From Oreocharis arfaki (lineage: Eukaryota; Chordata; Aves; Passeriformes; Paramythiidae), in the NCBI GenBank assembly GCA_013398015.1, contig VZRR01005727.1, positions 1,064,719-1,128,718 on the forward strand: a stretch of DNA of 64,000 bases, written 5' to 3'. Shown here one piece after another: positions 32,777 through 44,991 of this stretch (within the stretch, counting starts at the first letter, position 1; each line of letters starts with the position of its first letter). Below the pieces are notes generated by a model. The model made no database searches. It saw only the letters and a list, made by a program, of their open reading frames with translations, and was not told the DNA's origin. A program made the translations under genes and the position numbers.

Positions 32777-35700
32777 TATCAAAAAGCTGTCTTCACCCAT
32801 TGATCAAAATGGAAGAAAAATGTTGCTTGTATTTAAAAATCTGGTGATAATATGGGAATTATTTGGTGAAAAATTAACAAGTCTGTCTTTCTTGGAATTT
32901 TCATCTCCTTTCCCACAACCTGGCAGCTGGGTACGCTGTTTGCATGGATATTCTCCTTTCACAGAACCATCAAAGTGGTTACAAGCTTGAAATGGAAAAC
33001 TTGTGTTCACTTGAGACTCCTTACATTTTCAGGAAATCCTAAGTGAAGTTGTGCTTTGTTTGGTTTTGTTTTACTTGTTGACTTCAGTTGAATTTTATTA
33101 GTTAAGCAATTTCCAAGCAGCCCTGTGCTGATCCCAGAAGCAGGGTCATTGATTTAGTCTCTGTCAGTCGAGGAAATCAAGACTTCAGAAGGGCTTTGAA
33201 AATTTGTTTGGAAGCATCAGCTGGCATATCTTCTGTAGGAAGCAGCAGAAGTCCTGGAGTGCATCTGAAGGATGACATAGGAGACTTCCAGGAATATTTT
33301 ACCCAGCTAGAGAGATGACGGAGCGTTTGTGGCTCTAACAGTGAGCAAGTGGCAGCTAATAGAGTAGTTTTAATCAGGTAATACAGTGCTGACAGCTGCT
33401 CAGTTTTCCTGGCTTTGTTCTGGAGTGGCTGGCAGGAAGCAAAGCAGTCACTTCATTATCTTCATTAAAATCCTCGGTCTCGTGCCATGCACTCGCTGTG
33501 CTCCACATCACATCAGGGAGCGTTCTGTGGCTGTGGGGATGAGCTGCACCCATGTGTGCCTTTGAAAGGAGAGATTTCCACCAAGGAAAAAGGGGCTCCC
33601 AAAGCAACCCCAGCTTCACAGCCTGCCTTCAAGCTGTGACTCGTCTCTAAAAATAAATAAACTAGCAGACTTATTTCTATGTAGAGTATTGGCAGACAGC
33701 TTTTTCCCTAGGGATAAATTTGTTTTGCGAAATTAGGAAAATCTGTTAGATATCAAAGATTTACAGTTGTTATGTATTAAACTATTGGTTTTAGATGGAG
33801 TTTTATGGTTATGCAATTCTAAAAATATTGGTGGTGGAATGGACAAGGCAAGTTGCCTTCTGGAAAACCCTTTTTTTTTGTTTTTCTTTTTCTATTTGTT
33901 TTTCCCCTTAGCTTTTAGTCACCAAATCTGTCAGGTCCCTATGAATAGTATGAGTAGATCTCTAGGAATATTTGTTCAAATTCAATGTCTCTTTGGGCCT
34001 CAGAGTACACGCGCTGCATTTCTTGCATTCTGTATGCAGAACTAATGGAAGCAAGTGTAGTTTATTTTAAGCTTTCTCTTTTTCTTTGTTGCTGTTGCCT
34101 TTATTCATCACAAATGATGGATGGGTGAAGCTTCATGAGTGTTGGTTGTAGAATTGGTTTTAGTTATTTGCCAACAACCTTAATTTTAGTATCAATGATT
34201 TAATCTAAATTTAGTATTCAGGGGAGTTGAAAAGTTAATATTCTCATGAGTGAATATGCCTAATAAAAAGGGGAGAATGAAGATTATGGACATGTTACCT
34301 GTCTGTGTTTGCAATCACATTCTCATGACACAGACCTTGATGCAGAGAGCCTCCTCCAGCTGGCGAAGTGCCCACAAAGAGGCCACGGGTGGCCAAGGGG
34401 GCTCATTGATGCCGTATTCCAGCAGCAGGGAAAAGCATCCCAGCCTCAGCCTGCTTTGTTCGCAGGACTGGGCTGGTCTGTCAGATGCTGGAGCACATCT
34501 GGCCCCTCTGTGGATAGCTCAGCCGTTGCGTATTGACTTCCTGCTAGCAGGAGGAGATACAGTGGAACCCACCCAAAACTGTCCAGATATTTGACAGGCT
34601 ATTTATTGTCATTTACTGAGCGTGCTGAAACTCTTCCAGTTCTTCTTTGGCTGGTCTAATAGAAGAGGAATGCTCCCTTAAAAACATTTTAACTTTGTAT
34701 CATGGATGTTTTTGTTTGGACTTGTGAAATTTTTTTACCTGACTTGTTAACAAAAGGTGGCACTTTCATCCTCAGCCCAGGAGTCCTTTTGTCCCCAAAT
34801 ATGTAGATACTGGATAGTTTCTGTAATGTCCCAGTTACCATGGAGGTGCTGACTTTGCCATTACTCTTTGTCAGCACGCTGTACAGACAGGTACAGTTTG
34901 CTCTTTTTCTTGTTTGTTGAATTTTCCAGTAATTTCTCAAGAATTTTGGAGCTTCTCTCTTTTGCTCAGTCCCCTTCACTGGTACCTCCAGTTGACTCTG
35001 ACCTGTCTATAGCGAGCATCCTCAAAACCTGAAGATTGCTCTGTATAGAAGTTTAAGAAAATTTGAATGTCTGATTTTCATTCATCAACTCTGGAAAACT
35101 CCATGAAGCCACACAAGACTCCGAAATAATGATGTTACTCTGTGTAACAGGCTATTTTATGATGTTTATTATAATGAATAACGAAGTAAAAAGAATATGT
35201 AACCTTGTCAAAAAGCCAGTTAACAGTCTCAAATATTTGAATTTTTTCATGCACATTTCTTGCTTGTTTAAGCCTTGTTAATTCTCTTACCAGACTGTAT
35301 ATTTTAGTTGAGTTGTCTCTGTGACTTCTTAGTTCCTAAGCTGAAAACTGGAAGTGAGACTGGCTTTGCAATTACAAGAAAAATGGAAAACTGTTTTGTT
35401 TGGATTTCAGCAAATTCAATTTAAGGTCAGATTTTTTTCTTTAACAATGTACGCTCTATCTTTTTATTCCTAAAGGCATATTTTCAGCAATTTGGCTTAA
35501 CTCTGTAGTCATGGGGGTGGAATTCTTTATCTTGACTTGATATAAGCAAGCTTTCAGAGCATGTGTGGGTTAGTGTCTGACTTGGTGCACAGGAAAACAC
35601 AATCTTTTTGTCAGGTGGTTTTTGGTTCAATGAAAAGTTTTTGGTTGGCTTCCTTTGTGTGTGACAGCAGCTTGATAACTTTAGGGAAACAGCTCAGGCT

Positions 35701-36709
35701 TTCAATAAATAACTGTCCATGTCACTTAAAAAGTTAGCAGTAAATAAAAATCAACACTGTTATGTAGCTAGCATGTTTCCATGGCTGTTTCAGGAAAAAT
35801 CAAACCAAAATAACATGAGGACATTCTTGACATAAGTGTTGTGAAATCTTTCTCATTCAGTGGATAGGAAAGGTAAAGGAAAATTGAGCACTTACCTTTG
35901 GGAGTATTATTCTACAGTTTCCTGAAACGCTCTTAAGTTGATTTGTCTTGATAATATGAAAATAATATCTGGTTATCTGTCATGTTAAATATTATTTTGA
36001 TGCAAGGAATTATTTTGTGTCCTCATAGTTGAGACCTGAAGAGCAGAACATGATTTTTTGTTCTCATAAAAATGTAGTCTTTCGATGCAGACAGCGGAAG
36101 AAGTTTTGACGCTGTTCAATGTAAAGGCAAAGTCACCAGCATATGTTACATTGAGTTTTTGATAATGACTTTGAGAGTTTGGAAAATAAGACACAAAACT
36201 GATGTGTGAGATCAGCAAAGTTACGGTAATTCATTTAAAGACTTGACTTAATCAGTGTATCTTGGGTTCTGTTCCTGTAAAATATGACCTGTATTGTAAT
36301 AACTTTTTTAATAATTAAAATAACATTTGAAGTGGAAGCTCAAATTCATTTTTTCCACATGAACCTAGAAGAAATTACAATTGGGCCTTTTTATGATTTG
36401 GTGATTAAGTAGACAAATGGTGCACTTCATGGGTACCATAACAGTTAACACCTGTTTCAACTGTTTTATATTTGTATTGGATGGAACCTCAGCAATCCAA
36501 TATGTCTTGAAAAGCAAAAATCTAATATAAAATATTTCATGGTATGGAAGAAATTACAATAAACAGAGTATAGCTTAAAATATAAAATGCTTGTTATGCA
36601 CATTTACATAGATTTCATCTGTATTTCTGAAACCAATGTAGCCATCTTGTGTAGAAGTAATCCTAGTTTTTGTGAGGGTTGGTTAAGTGATTATTTAATA
36701 CTATAAAGT

Positions 36710-36738
36710 AAATACTGTTTTCTAAGAAAACAGTATTT
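36710..36738. repeat. Perfect 29-bp inverted repeat with 1-base centre
   Basis: Arm AAATACTGTTTTCT (36710-36723) is followed by a single A and then the exact reverse complement AGAAAACAGTATTT (36725-36738). Fourteen-base arms with no spacer are very unlikely by chance in 64 kb. It could extrude as a cruciform, fold in the transcript, or be the core of a decayed miniature inverted-repeat element. No flanking target-site duplication was evident. Confidence 0.92.
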
Positions 36739-39700
36739 CCTGAGTTGGCAGAAATGAAACAATTTATCAGTCAGAAGTCAGGTACAACTGGATTAATTAG
36801 CATTTGGTTTGTGGTTTCTCTCAAGGCTGCTCTGGGGACAGGGACCACTGGCAGAAGGGTGGAGTGGTCTCCTGAGGCACATGCCAGGCAATAATGTCAC
36901 TCCTTTATGTTGTTTGTGACCTGTGTAGAATTTTGAATTCATTACTTTCAGAAAATGTGGAACTTTGTCCATTAAAATCCAAAAGCTTATTTCAAATTTA
37001 ATAGAGATGGGCTCTGTTGTGCCTTCCATGCAGCACAGGTACAGCACTGCTGGGCCCCTCAGCCTCCCACAAAGGCTTGTTGTCTTGGGAGTTTGGGAAC
37101 TTGAAAACTTACTGCTTTTTGAATAAATCTTGGTTTTATACTAAAACTCTAATTATTATCATCAAGAGTACAAAAATAATTTGCCGGAGTGCACTGTCAG
37201 ATGTAAATATTGTGAGCTTCTTAATATAGTATATCAAAGCTGAAGTTTATTTTGAGAGCCGGGGTTAATACTCTCAAGATTTGTTTAGAAAAGTTGGTCT
37301 TGGGATGTGATGACCTAGGAGATTTTTTTCCTAAACACAAATTCAAGTTTTCTTTTATCTCAGTTTATCTGATTTGAGGTAAACCTCAATGACTTACTAA
37401 ATTGCATCTGCTTGTAGAGAACACTGTAAGTGGTTTGCATTTTAATGGCTTCTGCATAAATTTCCTAATTCTGGAATGGTTCTCTCATTTCCCTGCAAAA
37501 GATGCTGGTTTTGTCTTGCTTTGACAGAATCTGTTTAGGCTTTCAGTTATAAAAGAAATGGGTAAATTTCCTCTTGGTTTTGGCTATTCCTGCTGTTTTC
37601 AGAAGTGCTTGGATTGTCTTACCTCCTTTGGAGAGCAGAAAGGCTTCACATGAAGCCTTGGTTAGCACATGATGTTTTCACATGAATCATAAACATTTCA
37701 GACAGATGTTGGAAGCTTTCTTAAATATAGGTACTTAGTTTGGGAGTGAACATAAATGCAAATGTCAGTAATTGTGGGTAGCATCACAAAATTCATTAAG
37801 TACTGATGGAATTTAAATTCTCTTAACTGTAATTGCTCCCGATAAAAACAAGAGGAAATTTAGGACGTAAAATGAAAGAGTAAGTAGGTAATTGGTACAA
37901 AGAGTTACATCACAAGAGGAAGGAGGGAAAAGGGAGGCAATAGCTGGAAAGTAGCTAACCTAAAAGGAAGCATAATGCATTGATTCATGTAATTCATCTT
38001 CAGGTTTTCAGGCTTTTTTTTCTTTTATAGTGAAATATATTGTTCTAAGTGTAACACAATACTTTAAGCCACAATTCTGAGCATGTTTCCTTTATTAATT
38101 CAATGCGTAGTGGAGATGGTAATGACTTTATCACCCTAAAATAGAAAAGTGAGATATGATCAGAGGCATACCTCTTCCTGGATTGAATAACACTGCATCT
38201 TGGACACGAAGTGACAAAATACCAACAGATTGCAGTATCTCTCTAAGCATGGGAAGAACTGTTCTAAGGTACAGATGTTCAACTGCAGTGTCTTTCCAAA
38301 AACCACCAAAGGGTCTTCCCTGCCTTTTCATAGATATCGTGAGACCTGACAAATGGGTTATCATAAAGCATCTTCTGTGCTGAAAAGCTCTAATGGAAGA
38401 CTCTATAGTTTGATGTAACAACTAAACCCACTAGTTATTAACTAAAGATTTTTCTAAAGTGCCTTTTGCTCCAGCTTTCCTATTGTCTCTACTGTTGTGG
38501 TGGTTTTTTTTCCTGTGAACTCATTTTGGGATGTTTTCATTCCCTCTTTCCCACTTTGTCCGTGCTTGTTGGATTCTGTCTGTTGTGCCATCAGTTGTTG
38601 GTGGGGCCAAGTTGTAAATCAGGTCACCAGAATGATTCATATTAAAAATAAACCTACAATAAAAAGCTTGGAATCTGCTTTGTCAGCATTCTGCTTTAAT
38701 GCCCTGCAGAGCATCACTGCTATTATCTTAAGCCATCTCTTGTTTGTGTTCAGTTTGGAAATCGTGCATTTGCAGCTGGAACAAAATCTGTCTATTCTCA
38801 AAACTGCAGCTTCAGCCACACATCTGTCATGTTCTCATCTCCAATTAGTCTCCTGTACCCTCTGAGTAAAAGCATGTTGGTCCCATGTTCCACTTGGAAT
38901 AGAGTGGTGGTACTCCTCGCTTCCCAAAAGCATTTTGTAGCTGTTCCCGAGTTAGTGGAAAGCATGTCAAACAACGTGCGCCTGCCAAGGGGCTGCTTCA
39001 AGGAAGGTGTGTTTTTCTCCTCCTATCAGTAGCTTATATATCTGGAAAACAAATCTTCCTCAGTTGTTTTCTCTGCTTCCAGAAAACTGTGTTCTGGTGA
39101 AATATGCACCAGTGTGCTCTTCTCATGTGGGCAGCTGTGGGTTTTGAAGGTGAGGAGGGCTTTGTTTGCTCGGACTTGTGGAACTGGGGAGTCCAGAATT
39201 GCTCTGCAGCAAGATGAGTCCTTGACAGGCGTCATTCTCTGCCTCTGCTCTGGCAACACTGGAGCTGAATCATGAACTTCTGAACTGTCTTAGAGGGAAC
39301 TTGCTAATGTGCTCTTTCTCTGTGGTATTTAAGTGGTGTTATTGAGATTTTGAGAAGCCTGTTTCAAATGTAGAGGCAGTGCTTCCTCAGAGTAGGAGAA
39401 GTCATCTCGTGCCTCCAGCCTGTGTCTGCTCATTGTATTTGCTATCCCAGTGCATTAGCTGAGGTAACAGCTCCTTAAGAGTTGGGAATTGCTTGTGTAA
39501 TTGGAGGAGGGGGCAAAGCTAAGTAGTTGAAGCATAGCTTTGATGTCAGGGTGATGGGGTCTGTATTGTACATGAGAAATACAGAAAAATCGTGGGTATA
39601 AGCTGCTTGGGTCATCCTGTGCCGTTCAGGAAACTCTTTTGTACACTTGGAGTTCTTTCTGAAGGCATCCCGTTCTCCAGGGAAAAGGAAATTATCCTCT

Positions 39701-40258
39701 TCAGTTTGAGCTACTGTGTTTTGAACTGGTTGCTAGTTCAACACAGATAAAGTACAACATAAGCTATGTGCAAACAGTTGTATCATTTTAAGTGCAGTAA
39801 TTTACATTAATTAAACTTACAGTTATGTGTTTAAATACAAGTGGGAGATAATCCAGGTCTTGCTCTTGGGATCACTGAATTATGTGATATTTGATACAGC
39901 AAGTCTTGTGCCCTTCTAGCTTTCTTTTTGATCCTGCTGTTGGTAGAATTGCAGGGCAAAGTGTGCAGTGTGACTAAATTGTTACACTTTGACCATGAGT
40001 ATTTTGTAACTAAAATACGTATCCGTGTGCTAGAGCTCCAGTACGCAAATACGAACGATTCAGACTTCATCTGTGGAAAGTGACTTGTAAAAGGCTGATC
40101 TGGGTATTACTCAGTTGTTGACAAATGTTTATTGCATGAGAAAAAATTACCCAGAGTTGTTATTGTACAGTAGCGTATACTCACTGAGGATTTCTATATG
40201 TAAGCCTGCAAATTTTCTCTTGTGTATTTAGTAACCAGATCCTGCTTTTGTTTTACAG

Positions 40259-40305
40259 CTGCTGCAGAGGGCAAAGGGAAAAGTGGGGAAGACTTTTTTC
40301 AGAAG
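40259..40305 (+). CDS. BICC1: BICC1 exon 2
   Basis: A 47-base internal coding exon. With the last G of exon 1 it encodes 16 residues, AAAEGKGKSGEDFFQK (68-83), the linker before the first KH-like region. It agrees with the vertebrate BICC1 protein as I remember it, with Lys75 where human has Arg. The acceptor 'tgcttttgttttacag' has a good pyrimidine tract, and the donor is AAG|GTAAGA, close to consensus. The exon enters in phase 1 and leaves in phase 0, joining exon 3 exactly. It is far too short for open-frame detection and was found by matching the exon 1 phase and the protein family. Confidence 0.95.
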
Positions 40306-40933
40306 GTAAGAAAGATATTTCAGTTCTATAACAGCACCTGACTAGACGAAAAAAAAATACCTATTGCTCATGCGTGTGATCAACTAATTAAAATTCATGT
40401 GCAGATTCCGCTGCACTGATCAAATTTTTTTAAAATTATTTTGTCATTTAAAGTGTCGCTTTGCCACCAGCCATGCATGGAGTGAGATGAGAAATAGGTT
40501 CTTTGGTGTATGCTACTGTCATCCATGCACAAAAACAGTGTAACAGTTTTAACAGTTCTTTAACTGAACATCTTAAAATATGCAAGACGGACATTTGTTA
40601 CCTTAATAGTGGGGGTTAACCCAGAAGATGTTGTGAGGTGGTTTAAGGATGTTGTCTGTGGATAAATGCTGTATTCCATTATTAAAAAACTGACTTGCAA
40701 CTTATTGTGATATTGTTGAAAGCATAAATATTTGGTTGAGAAATGCAAAGGATTTTTAAGAAAGAAATGCACAATCCACAAAATGATTCAACAAAGTTTG
40801 TGGTTGGACAGAGGCACGGAAGGACTGGAAAAAGTAGTCCTGCAGCAACTAAACTTCAAAGAGGAACATGATCAAGAGCAATGACTTGGGAATTATTTTT
40901 ACAAAGCATCATGGTATTGGGGGTTTTTTGGTC

Positions 40934-40949
40934 TTTTTTTTTTTTTTTT
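40934..40949. repeat. Poly(T) run of 16
   Basis: Sixteen consecutive T residues early in intron 2, not attached to a recognisable element. Confidence 0.85.
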
Positions 40950-43593
40950 CCAAGAATAGTGTGAAGAACATTATTTCTGAGTTATGTTAATGAAAATCTG
41001 CATGCTGCAGGCTAATAAAAATGATGAGCTGTTTTGTTTCTAGTACAGAGAAGACAGTGTAAACTTTGATGCTGTATGCTGAAATGCCTTGAAACTCCTC
41101 TTTAACTTGTTGTCCATTGAAGTAGTTTGCTGTATTTTTCATGTTTTCTTTATAATTTTAAGTGGTACTTCCAAAAAGGAAGATATGGAAGGTTGCTGTA
41201 CCCTGCATGTGACTGCAGGATGCCTTGATAAAGGCTGGTGAGGAGGAGTATATATCCTGCCAAAATATTTGGGTTTTCGGATTTATGTTTCTCTTGACTG
41301 ACAATGAGAGTTATTTTTCCAAATGTGGTGCTTGTGCTTATCTGTCTGATACTAGTGTGCACAGGGGAGAATGTGTCAATAGGTCCTCCTTAGGATTTTA
41401 TCAAAATGCTTGGGGTTTTTTTACTTGCTAAAACAAAGCTAAGCCATAGTAGCCTATGCTTTGTTCTACACATTATTCATTTTTCCACAGTGTTTTCTCT
41501 CACTTGAATAAATCTGCCCTTAATTCTTGAAGATGTGGATAAAATATTTCTTCTTGAGTGGCTCATCTGTTTGACATATGTATTTGATTACTTGATTATT
41601 TACTGTAAATAAGATGTACCTCACAATTATGTAGTTTCTAGTGTAATAGCAGAAAATAATGTGTTGAATTTAATAGGAAAGCAAAATGGGCTAAACTTCA
41701 AGTATGTGAACGAGGGCACTACTTATCCACACTGATAATACAGTGGCTATCTTGGCATTTGTGTCTTGTCATATTTGTGCATAACTATCATCTAGGCACT
41801 GTGTGGGTGCCACAATAGGTTAAAGCTGCTTCATTTTAACTGGCATTCTTCTTACAACATCATCAACTCCACAGTGTAGATTTCTGAAGTTTCGAAGCAC
41901 ATACACACAATACTACAGCTAATAAAACCAGATGGAAACTATCTCCTTTGAGTTCTCTTTTGTTGGAAGAAATCTTTGGACAGTTGCTCATGGCTTACTC
42001 ACCGTCTCTGTCTGTGCCATTTCCTTTAATCAGAGTTAAATTTTTCCTTTCTCATGTGAAATGAATAAGGCAGAGTATGTGGAGGTAAAATGAACACTCC
42101 TTTCATGTGTTCCAGGTTGGTGCAGTGAGGAAGAGAGAGATTTGTAGCATTAGAAACACATTGCAAACTGAGGCAGCAGGACACTTTCAGAAACTCGATA
42201 TGGACTCGAAGCTGCAGCAAAGGCATTTTTTAAAGCAGTTCTGAAAGTGAGACTTCAGGACATTATTTGGCAGGATTTTGAGTGGCACAGGGAGGGGGAA
42301 GTGCATCCTTGAAGGGACACATGTAGAACCTGAGGGTATTATTTGCATAGATAATGCTGTGTTTGGTGTATTCTGATGAACTACCCTCAGTGTGCTGAGG
42401 TTAGCTCTTGGGTGGAGGTGTGAGGTGGAAGAAGTTTTCATATGAATGTTGAAATGACAAATGACAAAGCAAAAATTTGGGAAGGTGGTTCCATATATCA
42501 AGGCATGCAAGCCAAAAAGGATGGAAGGAGGAGGCTGGGCCTGGGGTTGGCAGGGACTCAGCCTGGATTGTTAAGCTGCAGAGAGGCTTTTAAAGGAAGT
42601 TAATACAAGAGTTTGGTGCTAAGCAGTCTTTTGCTGGTCTTGAAACATGTGAGAAAGCAGTTTTACTTGGATTCTCATAAGCAGAATCTCAGTGGGTGCA
42701 AACTCTTCCTTTCAACTTTCAGAGTTTAATAACAATTTAAATGTCAAAATGCATTATTTCACTGAGCATTTTAGCAGAAAAAAAGCACATGCAATGCAGT
42801 TGCTGGTGGAGTTACAGAATAAGCCCCAATTCTTGGTGAAATTCAGCTAATATTTCTGCCCTGTCATGGCAGGGAGGATCAGGTGAAGAAGTGCCCCTTC
42901 CTCTGGTCCTGAATTCAAGTGGAAAGTAGATAAATGTCTCTTGGTAGGGTCATTTTTAAAAGTCTGAAGACTTTATCGTACTTTTTTCTAATATTTCTAA
43001 GTTTTAGTACTGCTTCAGATGAGGGAAAACCTAACATCATCTCATGAGGATTTTTCAAAACCGCTGGGAGCTACTAACAATTTAGCAAGAAATAAGTAAA
43101 TAACAGCATAGTTTTCTCTGTAGAGCTCTCGGATCTGCAGTTCAGTGACAGGTAATCCTAAATAAACATGGATTGCTTTGCTGTTGTGTTACATACTATT
43201 TATGTAAAAGATCCTTGTGGACCTTGCTCTCTAAATTGTTGTTCTAATTTATTCTGTGAGAGGAATACATAATATGAAGTTATTACACGTTCTTGATCCA
43301 AAGCCCATTTTCAGTTGACGGTGGATTTTTTCCACCAAGTTCCATAACAGCTGGTTCACGCCTCGTAGGAAGCAAGGCCCTTTCCCCAGCAAAGCCAGGA
43401 CATTGTTCCAGGGAACAGATAATTTATGTAGCACTGTAGATGTGCATGGCACTCTTACATAAAATGTAACAAGGTGGTGAATCTGTCTCCTGAAGAGTTC
43501 ATAATCCAAAACAGGTGAGGGTCGGCCGTGTGGACAGAGAGGAATTTAATGCATCGTTCTGGTTTGCTTTTAGCTCTGTCATCAGCCAGTTGG

Positions 43594-43608
43594 TTTTTTT
43601 TTTTTTTT
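43594..43608. repeat. Poly(T) run of 15
   Basis: Fifteen T residues, then C and seven more T, in intron 2. Confidence 0.85.
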
Positions 43609-44536
43609 CTTTTTTTAAACACTTGGGATTCTTGGCACTGATGATCATCTTTCATTCTGAAACTTCTCAGGACAAGAGTGTGTCTGTAGCCTTCTCAAGG
43701 GACTGTGCAGTAGGGTGGGTGATAGGTGAAGACGGTGGCTTTAGTGGGATTTGGGTGGAGTTCTCGGGCTAACGTGGGGCTGCACGTGCAGAAGGCAGTG
43801 ACTGGAAGGGATGTACTTGTGGTGCTCTGCACAAGTGCTTGACTCCAGGTCACATCCAAGCTCTTCATTTCAGCATTATTCAGTGTGTACATGTTAGTCA
43901 TGGGCTTTGGGAGCGTGCCTGGAGGGGCTCCTGAGCTCTGGCTTTCCTGGCTTTTAGAGTTCATTTGCAGAGCTTGATTTTGTGAGAAGCACAAAACACT
44001 ACCAGCCAGCTGTAACTTGAGTGTTTTACTGTTCCCAAGCATTTGACATTCTTTTGGTTTGTGTTTTGGGTTTCTTTTGTACCTTTTTTTAAGCAAACAG
44101 AAATGGTGTTTGTATGCATTTGCCCAGTTGTAGGTGCTTGGGGGTCTTTAAGATATCTCTGGATTTAGGCAAAAAGTGTATTTAAATGCTCGTGATTCTT
44201 TTGCCTGCACACTCTGTTATTCCCTGAAGGAGACATAAGCGTGCTTGGAATTGTGAAGTTGCAACTGGGCAAATGTTTCATGTGTGTACCAGAATCTCTT
44301 CTGCTAATTATTAGGAGCTTAGGAGTGTAAAGGAAGACTAGTGGTTTCTTTTCTTCATTTTCCTTCCTGTCCTTACATGTGCCATGTTTAAACTGTAGCT
44401 TCTGATTTTATTAAGTAATTAGCACCTCAGGAGTTACTGAGGCCATTTTGGAAGCATGATGTGGTGAAACCATCCTTTAAAAACAGATGATTGTTCAGTA
44501 CAGGTATTTGGAAACAGCAGTAGTTTGGTTCTTTTC

Positions 44537-44639
44537 TAAAAAAGAAAACAAACAAAAATGACCAAACAAAAACAACGATGACAACAAAAACCCAACCAAC
44601 CAACCAAAAAAAAAACCCATGAAAAACCCAACCCCCCCG
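44537..44639. repeat. A/C-only low-complexity stretch
   Basis: About 100 bases almost entirely of A and C on the + strand, including a (CCAA)3-like run and a terminal run of seven C. The minus strand therefore carries several G runs (GGTTGGTTGGTTGGG and a G7) that could form a G-quadruplex. It is a simple-sequence expansion, not coding. Confidence 0.75.
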
Positions 44640-44755
44640 CAATTATTTGGAGGTGTGAAAAATAAGTATATCTAACTGCATCTTTAATCCTATTTCTGTT
44701 ACAGTCCTCTATGCAGTAGTTATTAATGAATGTGCATTACTTTTTATTTGTTTAG

Positions 44756-44991
44756 GAGGCTCTGGCAGCAAAGGCAGCAAGGAAACTTCCTCAAGCCCTG
44801 TTTGCTTATCTAAGACAGTAAAAGAGCTTGGTTTGCAACATCCTGTGTTTTCTCTTGTGTCTTTGAAACATATCTGCTATGTTGATCTGCGACAAACCTA
44901 ACTTTTGCAATGTTCATATACGTGAATATGTTAATACAGTGTTGATGTATGCATTTTGTAAGTATAGCTGGTATATTCTGATACAAATAAA
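44756..44991 (+). other. Possible alternative terminal exon of BICC1 (speculative)
   Basis: A splice-acceptor-like sequence 'actttttatttgtttag' ends at 44755. Continuing in the phase 0 left by exon 2, the sequence reads 21 codons beginning EALAAKAARKLPQ and ending AYLRQ before TAA at 44819-44821. A canonical AATAAA polyadenylation signal follows at 44986-44991. An mRNA using it would encode a truncated protein of about 104 residues lacking every KH and SAM domain. A GT at 44818 could instead make a 62-base frameshifting cassette. All elements are common by chance in introns, and I know of no such isoform. Confidence 0.2.

Larger units (their letters stand above)
6864..40258 (+). other. BICC1: BICC1 intron 1 (about 33.4 kb)
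   Basis: The intron runs from donor GTGAGG to the acceptor 'tgcttttgttttacag'. Its first 600 bases belong to the CpG island, and the rest is AT-rich. Recognisable contents are CR1 fragments (about 13990-14925 and 17860-18145), homopolymer T runs (for example 16266-16282), inverted repeats at 19977-20014 and 36710-36738, a 22-bp tandem duplication at 32733-32776, and two motif-rich patches at about 25540-25760 and 26195-26330. I found no additional exon with both splice sites and a recognisable protein match. Most open frames here are 60-120 codons and look like chance frames. T and G appear in excess over A and C on the + strand, the usual asymmetry of a transcribed vertebrate intron, which agrees with the gene direction. 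Confidence 0.9.
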
